Source of the DNA: an uncultured Duganella sp.
GTDB taxonomy: Bacteria > Pseudomonadota > Gammaproteobacteria > Burkholderiales > Burkholderiaceae
Assembly (NCBI GenBank): GCA_946482335.1
Contig: CAMLRG010000253.1
Span: forward strand, 1-6,860
Direction: 5' to 3'
DNA length: 6,860 bases
The notes under the pieces were generated by a model that worked only from the letters and a program-made list of their open reading frames with translations, was not told where the DNA came from and ran no database searches. Positions 5,847 through 6,860 of this stretch are shown here, one piece after another; the first letter of the stretch is position 1; every line of letters begins with the position of its first letter. The position numbers were made by a program, and so were the translations under genes.

Positions 5847-6860
5847 CTATCGGGTGAAGGCCGCCGCGTTGCCAGCGTCGACGTTGAGCACATTGCCGGT
5901 GCTCTTGCCTGCCTTCTCGCTGGCCAGGAAGTACACCGCCTCCGCGATGTCTTCCGGCAGCACGCTGCGCTTCAGCATGCTGCGGTCGCGGTAGAAGGCT
6001 TCCACGTCGTCGGCATCGATCTTGTTCGATTGTGCCCGTTCCTGCTTCCATTTGCCATCCCAGATGCGCGAGCCACGGATCACGGCATCCGGATTGACCA
6101 CGTTGACGCGGATCCCGTGCGGCGCGCCTTCCAGGGCTACGCAGCGCGCCAGGTGGATTTCCGCCGCCTTGGCGGTGCAGTAGGCGGAGGCACCGGCCGA
6201 GGCGACCAGGCCATTCTTGCTGGCGACGAAGACCATGCTGCCGCCCAGTTTCTGCTGCTTCATGATGCGGAAGGCGCCGCGGCTCACCAGGAAGTAGCCC
6301 TTGACCAGGATGTCCTGGTTGCGCTGCCAGATTTCCAGGGTGGTGTCCTCGAGCGGTGCCGACGAGGCAATGCCGGCATTCGAGACCAGCAGGTCCACCC
6401 CGCCGAAGCGCAGCGCGGACTCGCGCAGCACCGCTTCCACCGCCTGCTCGCTGGTGACGTCGGCCAGGATGCTGGCCACGTTATCCTTGCCGGCCACCTT
6501 GGCCAGCGCCTGGTGCGCGCCTTCCAGTGCCTCCTTGTCGATATCGGTCAGCAGCACGCACGCGCCTTCCTGCAGCAGCTGGCGCGCCACCGCCTGGCCG
6601 ATGCCGCCGGCGCCGCCCGTCACCAACGCGATGCGGCCGGCCAGCGATTTCGGTTTCGGCATGCGCTGCAGCTTGGCCTCTTCCAGCAGCCAGTATTCGA
6701 TGTCGAACGCTTCCTGCTCCGGCAGGCCGACGTAGCTGTCGACGCCATTCGCACCGCGCATCACGTTGATCGCGTTGACATAGAATTCGCCGGCGATGCG
6801 CGCGGTGGCCTTGTCCTTGGCGAAGGACAGCATGCCCACGCCCGGGATCAGGTAGATGAT
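5847..6860 (-). CDS. rhaD: Bifunctional rhamnulose-1-phosphate aldolase / short-chain dehydrogenase (C-terminal 337 residues; N-terminus beyond right edge)
   Basis: The frame is open to the window edge, so the first part is missing; full-length family members are about 700 residues. The first 70 or so visible residues (IPGVGMLSFAKDKATAR onward) match the end of the class II aldolase region and the linker. A complete short-chain dehydrogenase domain follows: Rossmann TGGAGGIG at visible residues 81-88, NAG at 161-163, catalytic Ser at about 214 (FVASKNG), and YCTAK with Y227 and K231. The closing NVDAGNAAAFTR is characteristic of this fusion family. The aldolase part splits L-rhamnulose-1-phosphate into dihydroxyacetone phosphate and L-lactaldehyde; the dehydrogenase part is thought to oxidise lactaldehyde to lactate. 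It lies upstream of rhaI in the same operon. No rhamnulose kinase is seen in the window. Confidence 0.93.
   Translation of the reverse strand: MIYLIPGVGMLSFAKDKATARIAGEFYVNAINVMRGANGVDSYVGLPEQEAFDIEYWLLEEAKLQRMPKPKSLAGRIALVTGGAGGIGQAVARQLLQEGACVLLTDIDKEALEGAHQALAKVAGKDNVASILADVTSEQAVEAVLRESALRFGGVDLLVSNAGIASSAPLEDTTLEIWQRNQDILVKGYFLVSRGAFRIMKQQKLGGSMVFVASKNGLVASAGASAYCTAKAAEIHLARCVALEGAPHGIRVNVVNPDAVIRGSRIWDGKWKQERAQSNKIDADDVEAFYRDRSMLKRSVLPEDIAEAVYFLASEKAGKSTGNVLNVDAGNAAAFTR

Noticed and set aside
2908..5994. A very long open frame on the plus strand (over 1000 codons) opposite rhaM, GH28 and rhaI
   Set aside because: It is antisense to three well-recognised genes, is rich in Arg, Ala, Gly and His with no domain I recognise, and is the usual result of strong third-position GC bias, which removes stops from the complementary frame.
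5821..6051. A longer N-terminus for rhaI reaching back into rhaD
   Set aside because: The extension is an Arg/Gly-rich out-of-frame reading of the rhaD end; the strong Shine-Dalgarno and the family's usual length of about 430 residues fix the start at the ATG pair near 5817.

Overview
The window is GC-rich, tightly packed DNA from a Gram-negative bacterium. It looks like a Pseudomonadota, most plausibly a Burkholderiales plant- or soil-associated genus; that placement is an impression from composition, a lipobox lipoprotein and the Pseudomonas stutzeri-type L-rhamnose isomerase, not a search. Seven protein genes fill nearly all of it. No RNA genes, insertion sequences, CRISPR arrays or stretches over 300 bases without a gene were seen.

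Layout. The left edge (minus strand) carries the N-terminus of a lipoprotein of the rhamnogalacturonan acetylesterase (GDSL/SGNH) type. A divergent intergenic region of about 127 bp follows, with a tandem direct repeat, two copies of CTAAGCGAnnnTCTTT spaced 20 bp apart. Two plus-strand genes come next: a secreted beta-propeller protein resembling oligogalacturonate lyases (PL22), and a secreted alpha/beta-hydrolase of the carbohydrate-esterase kind. From the right edge a minus-strand operon reads toward them in the order rhaD (C-terminal part only), rhaI, a secreted GH28 glycosidase, rhaM. The two arms meet tail to tail and overlap by 13 bp.

How the parts fit. Extracytoplasmic proteins (two predicted deacetylases, a PL22-like lyase and a GH28 hydrolase) would strip acetyl groups and cut pectin fragments. 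The cytoplasmic enzymes would use the released L-rhamnose: RhaM interconverts the anomers, RhaI makes L-rhamnulose, an unseen kinase phosphorylates it, and RhaD splits rhamnulose-1-phosphate and oxidises the lactaldehyde formed. The simplest reading is a rhamnogalacturonan (pectin hairy region) utilisation locus. The kinase, transporter and regulator are not in the window.

The most notable points are a GH28 enzyme lacking the family's hallmark His and RIK Arg, its placement inside the cytosolic rhamnose operon with a TAA-GCC-GTG junction in one reading frame, and the tandem repeat that may be the operator of the divergent genes.
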